NCBI RefSeq assembly: GCF_024139115.2
Contig: NC_085140.1
Coordinates: 229,802,352 to 229,866,351 of the forward strand
Length of the DNA stretch: 64,000 nucleotides
Direction of reading: 5' to 3'
Source of the DNA: Armigeres subalbatus
Taxonomy: Eukaryota; Arthropoda; Insecta; Diptera; Culicidae
Position 1 is the stretch's first letter. Each line of letters opens with the position of its first letter. Below the pieces are notes generated by a model. That model did not search any database, was not told the origin of the DNA, and saw only the letters and a list, made by a program, of their open reading frames with translations. Made by a program: the position numbers and the translations under genes. Positions 11,592 through 22,540 of the stretch are shown one piece after another.

Positions 11592-12379
11592 TCATAAGAC
11601 GAGTTCGTACTATCCCATTTAATTCCACCACTTGATTGTAACTTGACAGATACGTATTTCGACCTCCACAGTAAGGCCGTCTTCAGTGTCTTGTACTTGA
11701 CAGGACTCGTCGAAGTACATAGATATCTGTAAAGTTACAATCAAGTGGTGAAATTAAATGGGATAAGGACTGTATCGAGAATAAGTTATCCACATTATTT
11801 TATTCGAATAAAATCGGATGAATTTTGAAAATTTATTAAAATTTGTCTAGCAATATATGTTAACTCCGTTTGTTAAGTTTTATGAAAAAATATAATATTG
11901 AATAAATATTGCACTATTTCAACATTTATTCAAACATTTTTCTTCCTGGTCACAAATTAGCAAAAAATTGCCTCGTTTTATAACATGATTACTTTCCGGT
12001 CCAAATTCCGGTCACTTGATTTTGATTTTCTTCCTTTTCCGACAGGTTGGCGAACGTGCAGTATTCCCCGAGCTTGCTGACCATGAATTTTTACCTTTGG
12101 GGGTGGATAGCGACACGCTTTGTCAAATTATCCATCTCGGTGCCCTTCTCACGGAGCCATGTGTCCAAAACTCGAATTTCAATATCACTTTAAATTTGCG
12201 ATACATCGGAAACAACAAATTTTCAACAAACAAATAAATTCTGATATGAAACTTAACATATGAATACATCGATTGCAGGATAAAACAAACAAATATCCTC
12301 ATGAGCTTCTGAGTAGTAACACTTTGAAAGTGGATAACTTATTTTCGATACAGTCCTTAGTACAAATTCGTCTTATGAC
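11592..12379. mobile_element. Snapback MITE (CATAAGACGAGTT family) split by a second element
   Basis: The left end (TCATAAGACGAGTTCGTAC, 11592-11610) matches the inverted right end near 12360-12379. An inner palindrome (11611-11655 against about 11727-11765) carries ACTTGATTGTAACTTGACAG. The 592-bp TA-flanked element at 11766-12357 sits just inside the right end. Relatives lie at 60103-60328 and 35305-35542; the shared outer flank is GAGCTTTTTAGTGGAATGTC. Confidence 0.7.
11766..12357. mobile_element. TA-flanked element with inverted ends, contains an exon-like ORF
   Basis: The terminal inverted repeat AGGACTGTATCGAGAATAAG is present at both ends and flanked by TA (11764-11765, 12358-12359). 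Inside on the plus strand is TTTTCCGACAG, an acceptor-like site, then an open frame to 12237 containing FPELADHEFLPLGVDSDT, and an AATAAA overlapping the stop. The frame has no recognised domain. The element is too short for a transposase; the ORF may be captured host exon sequence. Confidence 0.6.
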
Positions 12380-12451
12380 AAAGTGAAGACATTCCACTAA
12401 AAAGCTCAAAATCATTTTATTAAAAAGATATTATTTATTTAGCTAGATTTG

Positions 12452-12723
12452 TGTGAGAGACACCCTATTACAACGCCGCATTGATGATGGTAATGATGAC
12501 TGTAACCACACTCACATAGGTGAACTATGTTACGCATGCGCAAGTATGTTTTACTGCAGAGCTAGACATGTGTGAGTGAACATTACCGCGGAGCGAGGCT
12601 TTATAATACATCCGACCGTTGGCACGAGGCCTTTCTGCATCCAGTGCTCGTCGAGGTAGGTTGTGGCTCCCGGTGCAGCCGGTTGGGTGATTCCGCTTGT
12701 GAACCGCATTTGGAAGTTGCACA
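12452..12723 (+). repeat. 5' LTR
   Basis: 272 bp, TG...CA ends, paired with 14462-14733. The open frame on its minus strand is repeated in the other LTR and is not a gene. Confidence 0.85.
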
Positions 12724-12724
12724 A

Positions 12725-12740
12725 TGGCGATCCTGCCAGG
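12725..12740 (+). promoter_or_regulatory. Primer-binding site (tRNA 3'-end complement)
   Basis: TGGCGATCCTGCCAGG, one base after the left LTR. It starts with the obligatory TGG complementary to CCA, and the rest resembles PBSs complementary to tRNA-Arg-like 3' ends used by some insect elements. The isotype is not established. Confidence 0.6.
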
Positions 12741-12957
12741 TATAATATCATCGATGATATTATATAAAAAAAAACAAGTCCTGAGGTATGCAAGCGAGAA
12801 TTACTCAACTGGCAATTGGATGACATACCGCGTGTTTTTTCGTTAACTACTAGCTACTTGCGTCCCAGTTGGAAGAAATCGTGCGTGTTGGTACTTTGAG
12901 ACGAAAACCAGCGCACAACTGCCACTAGCGGCCACGGCCAGAAAAGGCGGTTATTTT

Positions 12958-13400
12958 GTTAATTTGTGGGACGCAGATTAAAGGAGGAAAAGTGCGCATA
13001 AGTGTTTTCGGGACGAAAACTAGCGCATAATCATCGTCGGCGGAATGCGCGATGAGGAAAAAATGCCGGGACGGCAATTCTCTTGTTAATTTGTGGGACG
13101 CAAATTAAATTAGAAAATGTGCGCATAAGTGTTTTCGGGACGAAAACTAGCACACAATCATCGTCAGCGGGATGAGCGATGAGAAAAAATGCCGGGACGG
13201 CAATTATTTCGTTAATTTGTGGGACGCAAATTGAATAAGAAAATGTGTATTAGTGTTTTCGGGACGAAAACTAGCGCATAAACATCATCGGCGGGATGCG
13301 CGATGAGAATAAAAATGCCGGAACGGGAGAATTAAAGGAGGAAAATATGCGCATAAGTGTTTTCGGGACGAAAACTATCGCACGGGATGTTCGATGAAAA
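12958..13400 (+). repeat. Leader tandem repeat, unit about 126 bp
   Basis: The word GTTAATTTGTGGGACGC begins at 12958, 13085 and 13211, followed each time by AAGTGTTTTCGGGACGAAAA or a close variant. A shortened fourth unit ends near 13400. This lies between the PBS and the interior, where a packaging or leader region is expected. Confidence 0.85.
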
Positions 13401-14461
13401 AAAATAACAGAACGGCAGTAGAGCACAATCACAATGCGTAATGAGAAAAAAAACCGGAAAGGCGTTTCGTGAAAATGTATCGAAAAATATGTTTTCTGTT
13501 ATCCGAGTACGCATGGAACGCTTGAGAGGAAAGTGGAGAATGAATGTCAGAATGACTAATGAAAATTAATCAGTAATTTTTCGGAGGCGTCATTGAAAGT
13601 GGTGAAGAATACGACAGACCACCAACTCCTGGGTTAGAACATCGAAAAACGTTATGGAACAGTAGCTCACATAACATATAGGGTTATTTGCCATAAAATG
13701 TGATCCTTCCATGATTTTGGAACGATAGCGAACCTAGTGGTAGTCAAGTTTTACTGAACAATGAGCATAATGCAGAGCAGCAGCGCATACTTTTCTGTCT
13801 CTTACTTTCGCGTTGGATATAGGGGAGCGTCGTTCGTCAATTGTTGATATACCTACAGTCAAATTTGAAACTTGCATTTGGTTCCATCGGTGCAGTAGAT
13901 GGCTGGAATGACAGGATGCTGTTCAATCCCGAAGTCGAATGGCATGATAGGAGTGAAACATCATCGGTAACACAATTGGACGAAAACGTTACACGGTCGG
14001 TAGCATATGTAGCTGCGGATGACGATACTGCTGCAAATCACAACAGTTAGCTGGCGGCTGGTGGTGGAAACCCCGAAACGAGTGAGAGATTATCCTCACC
14101 AGAGAAAGGACTTGCGAAGCTATGCACGCCTCTTACTCGAACAACGTGCTAGCAAATGAAACCTGTTGCAATCGCTCAAACTTGTGCTGCATCATGCCAC
14201 GAAGCTGAGATCGCTGGGCTGTCTTCGTAGTGATCATATCCCATCATTTTCGAAAATTGTGTCATCAAATGGTATGAGACAGGCTTACAATAGGTACCTA
14301 GCAAACTTTGAGATAGTTATTGCCATGGCCGCAGCAGTAGCTTCTGGAGAGAAGCTGACTAACGTTGTTTATTTGTTTCGTTAAAAATTGAAAATGGATT
14401 GATGGATAAAACTGTACGAAAACTCCTGGACATTTCTTTTTTTTTTTAAGCTGAAGTGTGA

Positions 14462-14733
14462 TGTGAGAGACACCCTATTACAACGCCGCATTGATGATGG
14501 TAATGATGACTGTAACCACACTCACACAGGTGAACTATGTTACGCATGCGCAAGTATGTTTTACTGCAGAGCTAGACATGTGTGAGTGAACATTACCGCG
14601 GAGCGAGGCTTTATAATACATCCGACCGTTGGCACGAGGCCTTTCTGCATCCAGTGCTCGTCGAGGTGGGTTGTGGCTCCCGGTGCAGCCGGTTGGGTGA
14701 TTCCGCTTGTGAACCGCGTTTGGAAGTTGCACA
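14462..14733 (+). repeat. 3' LTR
   Basis: Differs from the 5' LTR at three positions by eye. No convincing polypurine tract precedes it; the nearest purine-rich run is AAGCTGAAGTGTGA. Confidence 0.85.
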
Positions 14734-14837
14734 ATTTGGTCTATAGAATTGAATTGACTTATTGAACTGACTTAATTCAAATTGTGGTTTTTGACACGAT
14801 AGCCAGTTAGTGAATTCACTTTGTATTCATTATCATC

Positions 14838-15302
14838 TTTTAGGAATCCGAAAGGGTAAGGAGAGCCCCGAAAGGAATCTTTTTTTGAAAGGAATTCTCT
14901 TGAGATTTCAAAAGGAATCTATTTGAAATATCCTAAGGAATTTCAGTAGGAATCGCTTTGCGAGTACAGGTCGTATCGCTTTAGGAATCCAAACGAGTTC
15001 TATTTGTCTCACGAAAGGTCTTCCGAAAGAATCGTTTTGGGATTCCGGAAGGATTTTTTCTTGCAAAAGGTTTTTTTGGGATTCGAATAGGAATTCGTTT
15101 TGGAATCAACGGAATTCATATATAATCTTTTTGGGATTCCGAGGGAAGTCCTTTTGGAATTCAAAATGAAGTGCTTTTGGGATTCCGAAAGGGGCTCATT
15201 TTGTTTTCCGAAAGGAGTCCGGTTCCGAAAGGAGACCTTTTGGAATTCCTGAAGAAGTCCTTTTAGGATTTCAAAAGGATTTATTTTAGGTTTCCAAAAC
15301 GA
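14838..15302. repeat. Old degenerate tandem array (GGGATTCCGAAAGGAGTCC-like)
   Basis: About 20 decayed copies of a roughly 23-bp unit mixing CCGAAAGGAATC with CCTTTTGGGATTCC. Many units contain GGAATTC or TTCCG words, as in the homogeneous satellite on the far side of the adjacent LINE. No coding signal. Confidence 0.75.
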
Positions 15303-15319
15303 TTGTTGTATTTCTTGGA

Positions 15320-16916
15320 TTCATACCGAGGTGTGACGAAAAGGCTATATAACTATATAAAGTGTGAACGATGGATGGTTTCCCAGCAGCTCATGCAACT
15401 CGTGGTTCATTCGCCTCCTCGACGTACCGTCCGCCATTTGCAACCCACCATAGATGGTACGCAGCACTTTCCTTTCGAAAACTCCTAGTGCGCGTTGGTC
15501 CTCCACAAGCATCGTCCAGGTCTCATGTCCGTAGAGGACTAACTGTTTAATGAGCGTTTTGTAGATAGCCAGTTTGGTACGGCGGCGAACTCTATTCGAT
15601 CGGAGCGTCTAGTGGAGTTCAAAGTACGTACGATTTCCAGCCACTATGCGTCTCCGAATTTCTCTGCTGGTATCATTTTCGGCAGTCACCAGTGAGCCCA
15701 AGTATACACAAATTCTTCTACCACCTCGATTTCGTCACCACCGATGCAAACTCGCGGTGAGTGGCTCACATTGTCTTCTCTTGAACCTCTTCCTATCATG
15801 TACTTCGTCTTCGACGTGTTGATGACTAGTCCGATCCGCTTGGTTTCCCTCTTCAGTCTGATGTAGGCTTCCTCCATCTTCTCAAAGTTACGTGCCATAA
15901 TATCTATGTCGTCGGCGAAGCCAAATAGCTGGACGGACGTATTGAAAATTGTACCTCTCATGTTAATCCCTGTTCTTCGTATTACCCCTTCCAAAGCGAT
16001 GTTTAATAGCAGACACGAAAGACCATCACCTTGTCGCAACCATCTGCGGGTTTCGAAAGGACTCGAGAATGTCCCTGAAACTCGAACTACGCACATCACC
16101 CGATCCATTGATCTTGATCATTGATCCGTTTTGATCAACCATGTCAGTTTATCCGGAAATCCGTGTTCGTGCATTAGCTGCCATATCTGGTCCCGATCGA
16201 TTCTATCATATGCGGCTTTAAAGTCGATGAATAGATGATGTGTGGGCACGTTGTATTCGCGGCATTTCTGCAGTACTTGGCGACTGGCGAACACCTGGTC
16301 CGTGGTGAAGCGTTCGACAATAAAACCCGCCTGGTACTGCCCCACGAACTCCCTTACAATTGGTGCTAGTCGACGGCATAAAATTTGGGAGAGTACCTTG
16401 TAGGCGGCGTTCAGCAATGTGATTGCGCAGTAGTTGCTACAATCCAGCTTATCGCTCTTTTTGTAGATGGGACACACGACACCTTCCATCCACTCCTGCG
16501 GCAAAACTTCCTCCTCCCAAATCTTGGTAATGACCCAGTGCGGTGCTCTAGCCAGTGCCTCACCACCGTGTTTAAATAGTTCTCCTGGTAGTTGGTCAAC
16601 CCTAGGGGCTTTGTTGTTCTTCAGCCGGCCAATCTCCTCCTGGATTTCCTGGAGATCCGGAGTCGGTAAAATCATGTTCAGCGCGCGTTCTCCCAGGTCC
16701 ATCACCATACCGCCATCTTCGTTTGCCACACCTGCCGCTACCTTTGGATCACCTCACGCTCGTTCGTAAGAAGGTTCCCGTTTATGTCCTTACACATATC
16801 AGGCTGTAGCACGTGGCCCTTACGTGAACGGATCAACTTCTCATAGAACTTTCGTGTGTTATTAGCGTGGTACAGTTGCTCCGTCTCTTCACGGTCTCGA
16901 TCTTCCTGCTGAAGCT
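15320..16916 (-). pseudogene. RTE-type LINE reverse transcriptase fragment
   Basis: Read on the minus strand, this is the middle and end of a non-LTR retrotransposon ORF2. In order it has a linker (TRKFYEKLIRSRKGHV, near 16820-16870) and the RT fingers with LDCSNYCAITLLNAAYKVLS. Then come the A motif FIDFKAAYDRID (near 16220), RQGDGLSCLLLNIALE (about 16000-16050), the catalytic box FADDIDIMA (near 15900) and a C-terminal VFERKVLRTIYGG (about 15450). At least two frameshifts and several stops break it, and the 5' endonuclease is absent because the 24-bp satellite begins there. Clade placement rests on the QGDGL and FADD contexts recalled from RTE elements. Confidence 0.85.
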
Positions 16917-19900
16917 TCTCCAGGAATTCCTCCAGAAGTTCCTCCAGGAATTCCTCCAGAAGTTCCTCCAGGAATTCCTCCAGAAGTTCCTCCAGGAATT
17001 CCTCCGGAAGTTCCTCCAGGAATTCCTCCGGTAGTTCCTCCAGGAATTCCTCCGGTAGTTCCTCCAGGAATTCCTCCGGAAGTTCCTCCAGGAATTCCTC
17101 CGGAAGTTCCTCCAGGAATTCCTCCGGAAGTTCCTCCAGGAATTCCTCCGGAAGTTCCTCCAGGAATTCCTCCGGAAGTTCCTCCAGGAATTCCTCCGGA
17201 AGTTCCTCCAGGAATTCCTCCGGAAGTTCCTCCAGGAATTCCTCCGGAAGTTCCTCCAGGAATTCCTCCGGAAGTTCCTCCAGGAATTCCTCCGGAAGTT
17301 CCTCCAGGAATTCCTCCGGAAGTTCCTCCAGGAATTCCTCCGGAAGTTCCTCCAGGAATTCCTCCGGAAGTTCCTCCAGGAATTCCTCCGGAAGTTCCTC
17401 AAGGAATTCCTCCGGAAGTTCCTCCAGGAATTCCTCCGGAAGTTCCTCCAGGAATTCCTCCGGAAGTTCCTCCAGGAATTCCTCCGGAAGTTCCTCCAGG
17501 AATTCCTCCGGAAGTTCCTCCAGGAATTCCTCCGGAAGTTCCTCCAGGAATTCCTCCGGAAGTTCCTCCAGGAATTCCTCCGGAAGTTCCTCCAGGAATT
17601 CCTCCGGAAGTTCCTCCAGGAATTCCTCCGGAAGTTCCTCCAGGAATTCCTCCGGAAGTTCCTCCAGGAATTCCTCCGGAAGTTCCTCCAGGAATTCATC
17701 CGGAAGTTCCTCCAGGAATTCCTCCGGAAGTTCCTCCAGGAATTCCTCCGGAAGTTCCTCCAGGAATTCCTCCGGAAGTTCCTCCAGGAATTCCTCCGGA
17801 AGTTCCTCCAGGAATTCCTCCGAAAGTTCCTCCAGGAATTCCTCCGGAAATTCCTCCGGAAGTTACTCCAGGAATTCCTCCCGAAGTTCCTCCAGGAATT
17901 CCTCCGAAAGTTCCTTCAGGAGTTCCTCCGAAAGTTCCTTCAGGAGTTCCTCCGGAAGTTCCTTCAGGAGTTCCTCCGGAAGTTCCTCCAGGAATTCCTC
18001 CGGAAGTTCCTCCAGGAATTCCTCCGGAAGTTCCTCCAGGAATTCCTCCGGAAGTTCCTCCAGGAATTCCTCCGGAAGTTCCTCCAGGAATTCCTCCGGA
18101 AGTTCCTCCAGGAATTCCTCCGGAAGTTCCTCCAGGAATTCCTCAGGAAGTTCCTCCAGGAATTTCATTGGAAGTTCCTCCAGGAATTCCTCCGGAAGTT
18201 CCTCCAGGAATTCCTCCGGAAGTTCCTCCAGGAATTCCTCCGGAAGTTCCTCCAGGAATTCCTCCGGAAGTTCCTCCAGGAATTCCTCCGGAAGTTCCTC
18301 CAGGAATTCCTCCGGAAGTTCCTCCAGGAATTCCTCCGGAAGTTCCTCCAGGAATTCCTCCGGAAGTTCCTCCAGGAATTCCTCCGGAAGTTCCTCCAGG
18401 AATTCCTCCGGAAGTTCCTCCAGGAATTCCTCCGGAAGTTCCTCCAGGAATTCCTCCGGAAGTTCCTCCAGGAATTCCTCCGGAAGTTCCTCCAGGAATT
18501 CCTCCGGAAGTTCTTCCAGGAATTCCTCCGGAAGTTCCTCCAGGAATTCCTCCGGAAGTTCCTCCAGGAATTCCTCCGGAAGTTCCTCCAGGAATTCATC
18601 CGGAAGTTCCTCCAGGAATTCCTCCGGAAGTTCCTCCAGGAATTCCTCCGGACATTCCTCCGGAAGTTACTCCAGGAATTCCTCCGGAAGTTCCTCCAGG
18701 AATTCCTCCGAAAGTTCCTCCAGAAATTCCTCCGGAAATTCCTCCGGAAGTTACTCCAGGAATTCCTCCCGAAGTTCCTCCAGGAATTCCTCCGAAAGTT
18801 CCTTCAGGAGTTCCTCCGGAAGTTCCTTCAGGAGTTCCTCCGGAAGTTCCTCCAGGAATTCCTCCGGAAGTTCCTCCAGGAATTCCTCCGGAAGTTCCTC
18901 CAGGAATTCCTCCGGAAGTTCCTCCAGGAATTCCTCCGGAAGTTCCTCCAGGAATTCCTCCGGAAGTTCCTCCAGGAATTCCTCCGGAAGTTCCTCCAGG
19001 AATTCCTCCGGAAGTTCCTCCAGGAATTCCTCGGAAGTTCCTCCAGGAATTCCTCGGAAGTTCCTCCAGGAATTCCTCCGGAAGTTCCTCCAGGAATTCC
19101 TCCGGAAGTTCCTCCAGGAATTCCTCCGGAAGTTCCTCCAGGAATTCCTCCGGAAGTTCCTCCAGGAATTCCTCCGGAAGTTCCTCCAGGAATTCCTCCG
19201 GAAGTTCCTCCAGGAATTCCTCCGGAAGTTCCTCCAGGAATTCCTCCGGAAGTTCCTCCAGGAATTCCTCCGGAAGTTTCTCCAGGAATTCCTCCGAAAG
19301 TTCCTCCAGGAATTCCTCCGGAAGTTACTCCAGGAATTCCTCCGGAAGTTCCTCCAGGAATTCCTCCGGAAGTTCCTCCAGGAATTCCTCCGGAAGTTCC
19401 TCCAGGAATTCCTCCGGAAGTTCCTCCAGGAATTCCTCCGGAAGTTTCTCCAGGAATTCCTCCGGAAGTTCCTCCTGGAATTCCTCCGGAAGTTAATCCA
19501 GGAATTCTTCCGGAAGTTCCTCCAGGAATTCCTCCGGAAGTTCCTCCAGGAATTCCTCCGGAAGTTCCTCCAGGAATTCCTCCGGAAGTTCCTCCAGGAA
19601 TTCCTCCGGAAGTTCCTCCAGGAATTCCTCCGGAAGTTCCTCCAGGAATTCCTCCGGAAGTTCCTTCAGGAATTCCTCCGGAAGTTCCTCCAGGAATTCC
19701 TCCGGAAGTTCCTCCAGGAATTCCTCCGGAAGTTCCTCCAGGAATTCCTCCGGAAGTTCCTCCAGGAATTCCTCCGGAAGTTCCTCCAGGAATTCCTCCG
19801 GAAGTTCCTCCAGGAATTCCTCCGGAAGTTCCTCCAGGAATTCCTCCGGAAGTTCCTCCAGGAATTCCTCCGGAAGTTCCTCCAGGAATTCCTCCGGAAG

Positions 19901-22200
19901 TTCCTCCAGGAATTCCTCCGGAAGTTCCTCCAGGAATTCCTCCGGAAGTTCCTCCAGGAATTCCTCCGGAAGTTCCTCCAGGAATTCCTCCGGAAGTTCC
20001 TCCAGGAATTCCTCCGGAAGTTCCTCCAGGAATTCCTCCGGAAGTTCCTCCAGGAATTCCTCCGGAAGTTCCTCCAGGAATTCCTCCGGAAGTTCCTCCA
20101 GGAATTCCTCCGGAAGTTCCTCCAGGAATTCCTCCGGAAGTTCCTCCAGGAATTCCTCCGGAAGTTCCTCCAGGAATTCCTCCGGAAGTTCCTCCAGGAA
20201 TTCCTCCGGAAGTTCCTCCAGGAATTCCTCCGGAAGTTCCTCCAGGAATTCCTCCGGAAGTTCCTCCAGGAATTCCTCCGGAAGTTCCTCCAGGAATTCC
20301 TCCGGAAGTTCCTCCAGGAATTCCTCCGGAAGTTCCTCCAGGAATTCCTCCGGAAGTTCCTCCAGGAATTCCTCCGGAAGTTCCTCCAGGAATTCCTCCG
20401 GAAGTTCCTCCAGGAATTCCTCCGGAAGTTCCTCTAGGAATTCCTCCGGAAGTTCCTCCAGGAATTCCTCCGGAAGTTCCTCCAGGAATTCCTCTGGAAG
20501 TTCCTCCAGGAATTCCTCCGGAAGTTCCTCTAGGAATTCCTCCGGAAGTTCCTCCAGGAATTCCTCCGGAAGTTCCTCCAGGAATTCCTCCGGAAGTTCC
20601 TCCAGGAATTCCTCCGGAAGTTCCTCCAGGAATTCCTCCGGAAGTTCCTCCAGGAATTCCTCTGGAAGTTCCTCCAGGAATTCCTCCGGAAGTTCCTCTA
20701 GGAATTCCTCCGGAAGTTCCTCCAGGAATTCCTCCGGAAGTTCCTCCAGGAATTCCTCCGGAAGTTCCTCCAGGAATTCCTCTGGAAGTTCCTCCAGGAA
20801 TTCCTCCGGAAGTTCCTCCAGGAATTCCTCCGGAAGTTCCTCCAGGAATTCCTCCGGAAGTTCCTCCAGGAATTCCTCCGGAAGTTCCTCCAGGAATTCC
20901 TCCGGAAGTTCCTCCAGGAATTCCTCCGGAAGTTCCTCCAGGAATTCCTCCGGAAGTTCCTCCAGGAATTCCTCCGGAAGTTCCTCCAGGAATTCCTCCG
21001 GAAGTTCCTCCAGGAATTCCTCCGGAAGTTCCTCCAGGAATTCCTCCGGAAGTTCCTCCAGGAATTCCTCCGGAAGTTCCTCCAGGAATTCCTCCAGAAG
21101 TTCCTCCAGGAATTCCTCCGGAAGTTCCTCCAGGAATTCCTCCGAAAGTTCCTCCAGGAATTCCTCCGGAAGTTCCTCCACGAATTCCTACGGAAGTTCC
21201 TCCAGGAATTCCTCCGGAAGTTCCTCCAGGAATTCCTCCGGAAGTTCCTCCAGGAATTCCTCCGGAAGTTCCTCCAGGAATTCCTCCGGAAGTTCCTCCA
21301 GGAATTCCTCCGGAAGTTCCTCCAGGAATTCCTCCGGAAGTTCCTCCAGGAATTCCTCCGGAAGTTCCTCCAGGAATTCCTCCGGAAGTTCCTCCAGGAA
21401 TTCCTCCGGAAGTTCCTCCAGGAATTCCTCCGGAAGTTCCTCCAGGAATTCCTCCGGAAGTTCCTCCAGGAATTCCTCCGGAAGTTCCTCCAGGAATTCC
21501 TCCGGAAGTTCCTCCAGGAATTCCTCCGGAAGTTCCTCCAGGAATTCCTCCGGAAGTTCCTCCAGGAATTCCTCCGGAAGTTCCTCCAGGAATTCCTCCG
21601 GAAGTTCCTCCAGGAATTCCTCCGGAAGTTCCTCCAGGAATTCCTCCGGAAGTTCCTCCAGGAATTCCTCCGGAAGTTCCACCAGGAATTCCTCCGGAAG
21701 TTCCACCAGGAATTCCTCCGGAAGTTTCTCCAGGAATTCCTCCGGAAGTTCCTCCAGGAATTCCTCCGGAAGTTCCTCCAGGAATTCCTCCGGAAGTTCC
21801 TCCAGGAATTCCTCCGGAAGTTCCTCCAGGAATTCCTCCGGAAGTTCCTCCAGGAATTCCTCCGGAAGTTCCTCCAGGAATTCCTCCGGAAGTTCCTCCA
21901 GGAATTCCTCCGGAGGTTCCTCCATGAATTCCTCCGGAGGTTCCTCCAGGAATTCCTCCGGAGGTTCCTCCAGGAATTCCTCCGGAAGTTCCTCCAGGAA
22001 TTCCTCCTGAAGTTCCTCCAGGAATTCCTCCAGTAATTTCTCCGAAGGTTCCTCCAGGAATTCCTCCGGAGGTTCCTCCAGTAATTCCTCCGGAAGTTCC
22101 TCCGAAAGTTCCCCCGAAAATTCCTACCGGAATTCTTCCGGAAGTTCCTCCAGGAATTCCTGCCGAAGTTCCTCCGGGAACTCTACCGGAAGATCCTTCA
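16917..22200. repeat. 24-bp satellite array, about 220 copies
   Basis: The monomer is GGAATTCCTCCG plus GAAGTTCCTCCA, 24 bp, tandem for about 5.3 kb, with long runs of identical units. The left edge is abrupt against a LINE. Monomers near 17000-17700 and 19500-21900 are almost invariant; variants cluster at 17690-18000 and 18590-18860. Two consecutive 23-bp units at about 19025-19060 shift the phase. Because 24 is divisible by 3, several frames are open for hundreds of codons (VPPGIPPE on plus, EELPEEFL or RNSWRNF on minus). These are not proteins I would annotate. Each unit has an EcoRI site (GAATTC) and a TCCGGA site. The assembled length may be collapsed. Confidence 0.97.
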
Positions 22201-22440
22201 GAATTTATCCAGTATGTTCCACCAGGAATTCCCCCGGAAGTTCCTCCAGAAATTCATCCGAAAATCCTTCAGAAATTCCTGGATTTCCAAGTGGCCAATT
22301 CCAGTTTCCGGAGGAACTTCCGGAGAATTCCCAGAGGCACTTACGGAGGAATGTCTAAAGGAATTTCTTGACGATCTTTTAAAAAAACTAGTGGGGGAAC
22401 TTCTGGAAGAATTCCTTGACGAAGAAATTTTGGCGCTTGA
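22201..22440. repeat. Degenerate right edge of the satellite
   Basis: Units drift progressively (for example TTCCACCAGGAATTCCCCCG, then AAATTCCTGGATTTCC) and fade by about 22440, in contrast to the sharp left edge. Confidence 0.8.
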
Positions 22441-22540
22441 AACTGGTTCACGCCGATCTACGCCACCGCCAATCACCAACGGCGTGACGCCGCCGCCGAT
22501 GCCTGAAAATGGTCTATCACGCCACCGCCGGTAAAATTTC

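Larger units (their letters stand above)
12452..14733 (+). mobile_element. Non-autonomous LTR retrotransposon
   Basis: Two 272-bp direct repeats (12452-12723, 14462-14733) start TGTGAGAGACACC and end TTGCACA. They are flanked by a 5-bp target duplication ATTTG (12447-12451, 14734-14738). I count three differences between the LTRs, so the insertion is young. A primer-binding-site-like TGGCGATCCTGCCAGG follows the left LTR after one base. The 1.7-kb interior has no gag, protease, RT or integrase I can recognise, only leader-type tandem repeats and short frames, so it must have moved with enzymes from a related element. The LTR ends and PBS style suggest the BEL/Pao or Gypsy groups; I cannot decide between them. 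Confidence 0.85.

Noticed and set aside
12525..14732. Repeated minus-strand small proteins at 12525-12722 and 14535-14732
   Set aside because: They are the two LTRs of one retrotransposon, read antisense.
16833..21925. Very long repetitive proteins (VPPGIPPE on plus; EELPEEFL and RNSWRNF on minus)
   Set aside because: The unit is 24 bp, divisible by three, so several frames stay open automatically. The same DNA gives long frames on both strands and there is no unique sequence, signal or gene context.
16917..22200. CRISPR-like array
   Set aside because: Units are directly adjacent with no unique spacers, and the genome is an insect's.
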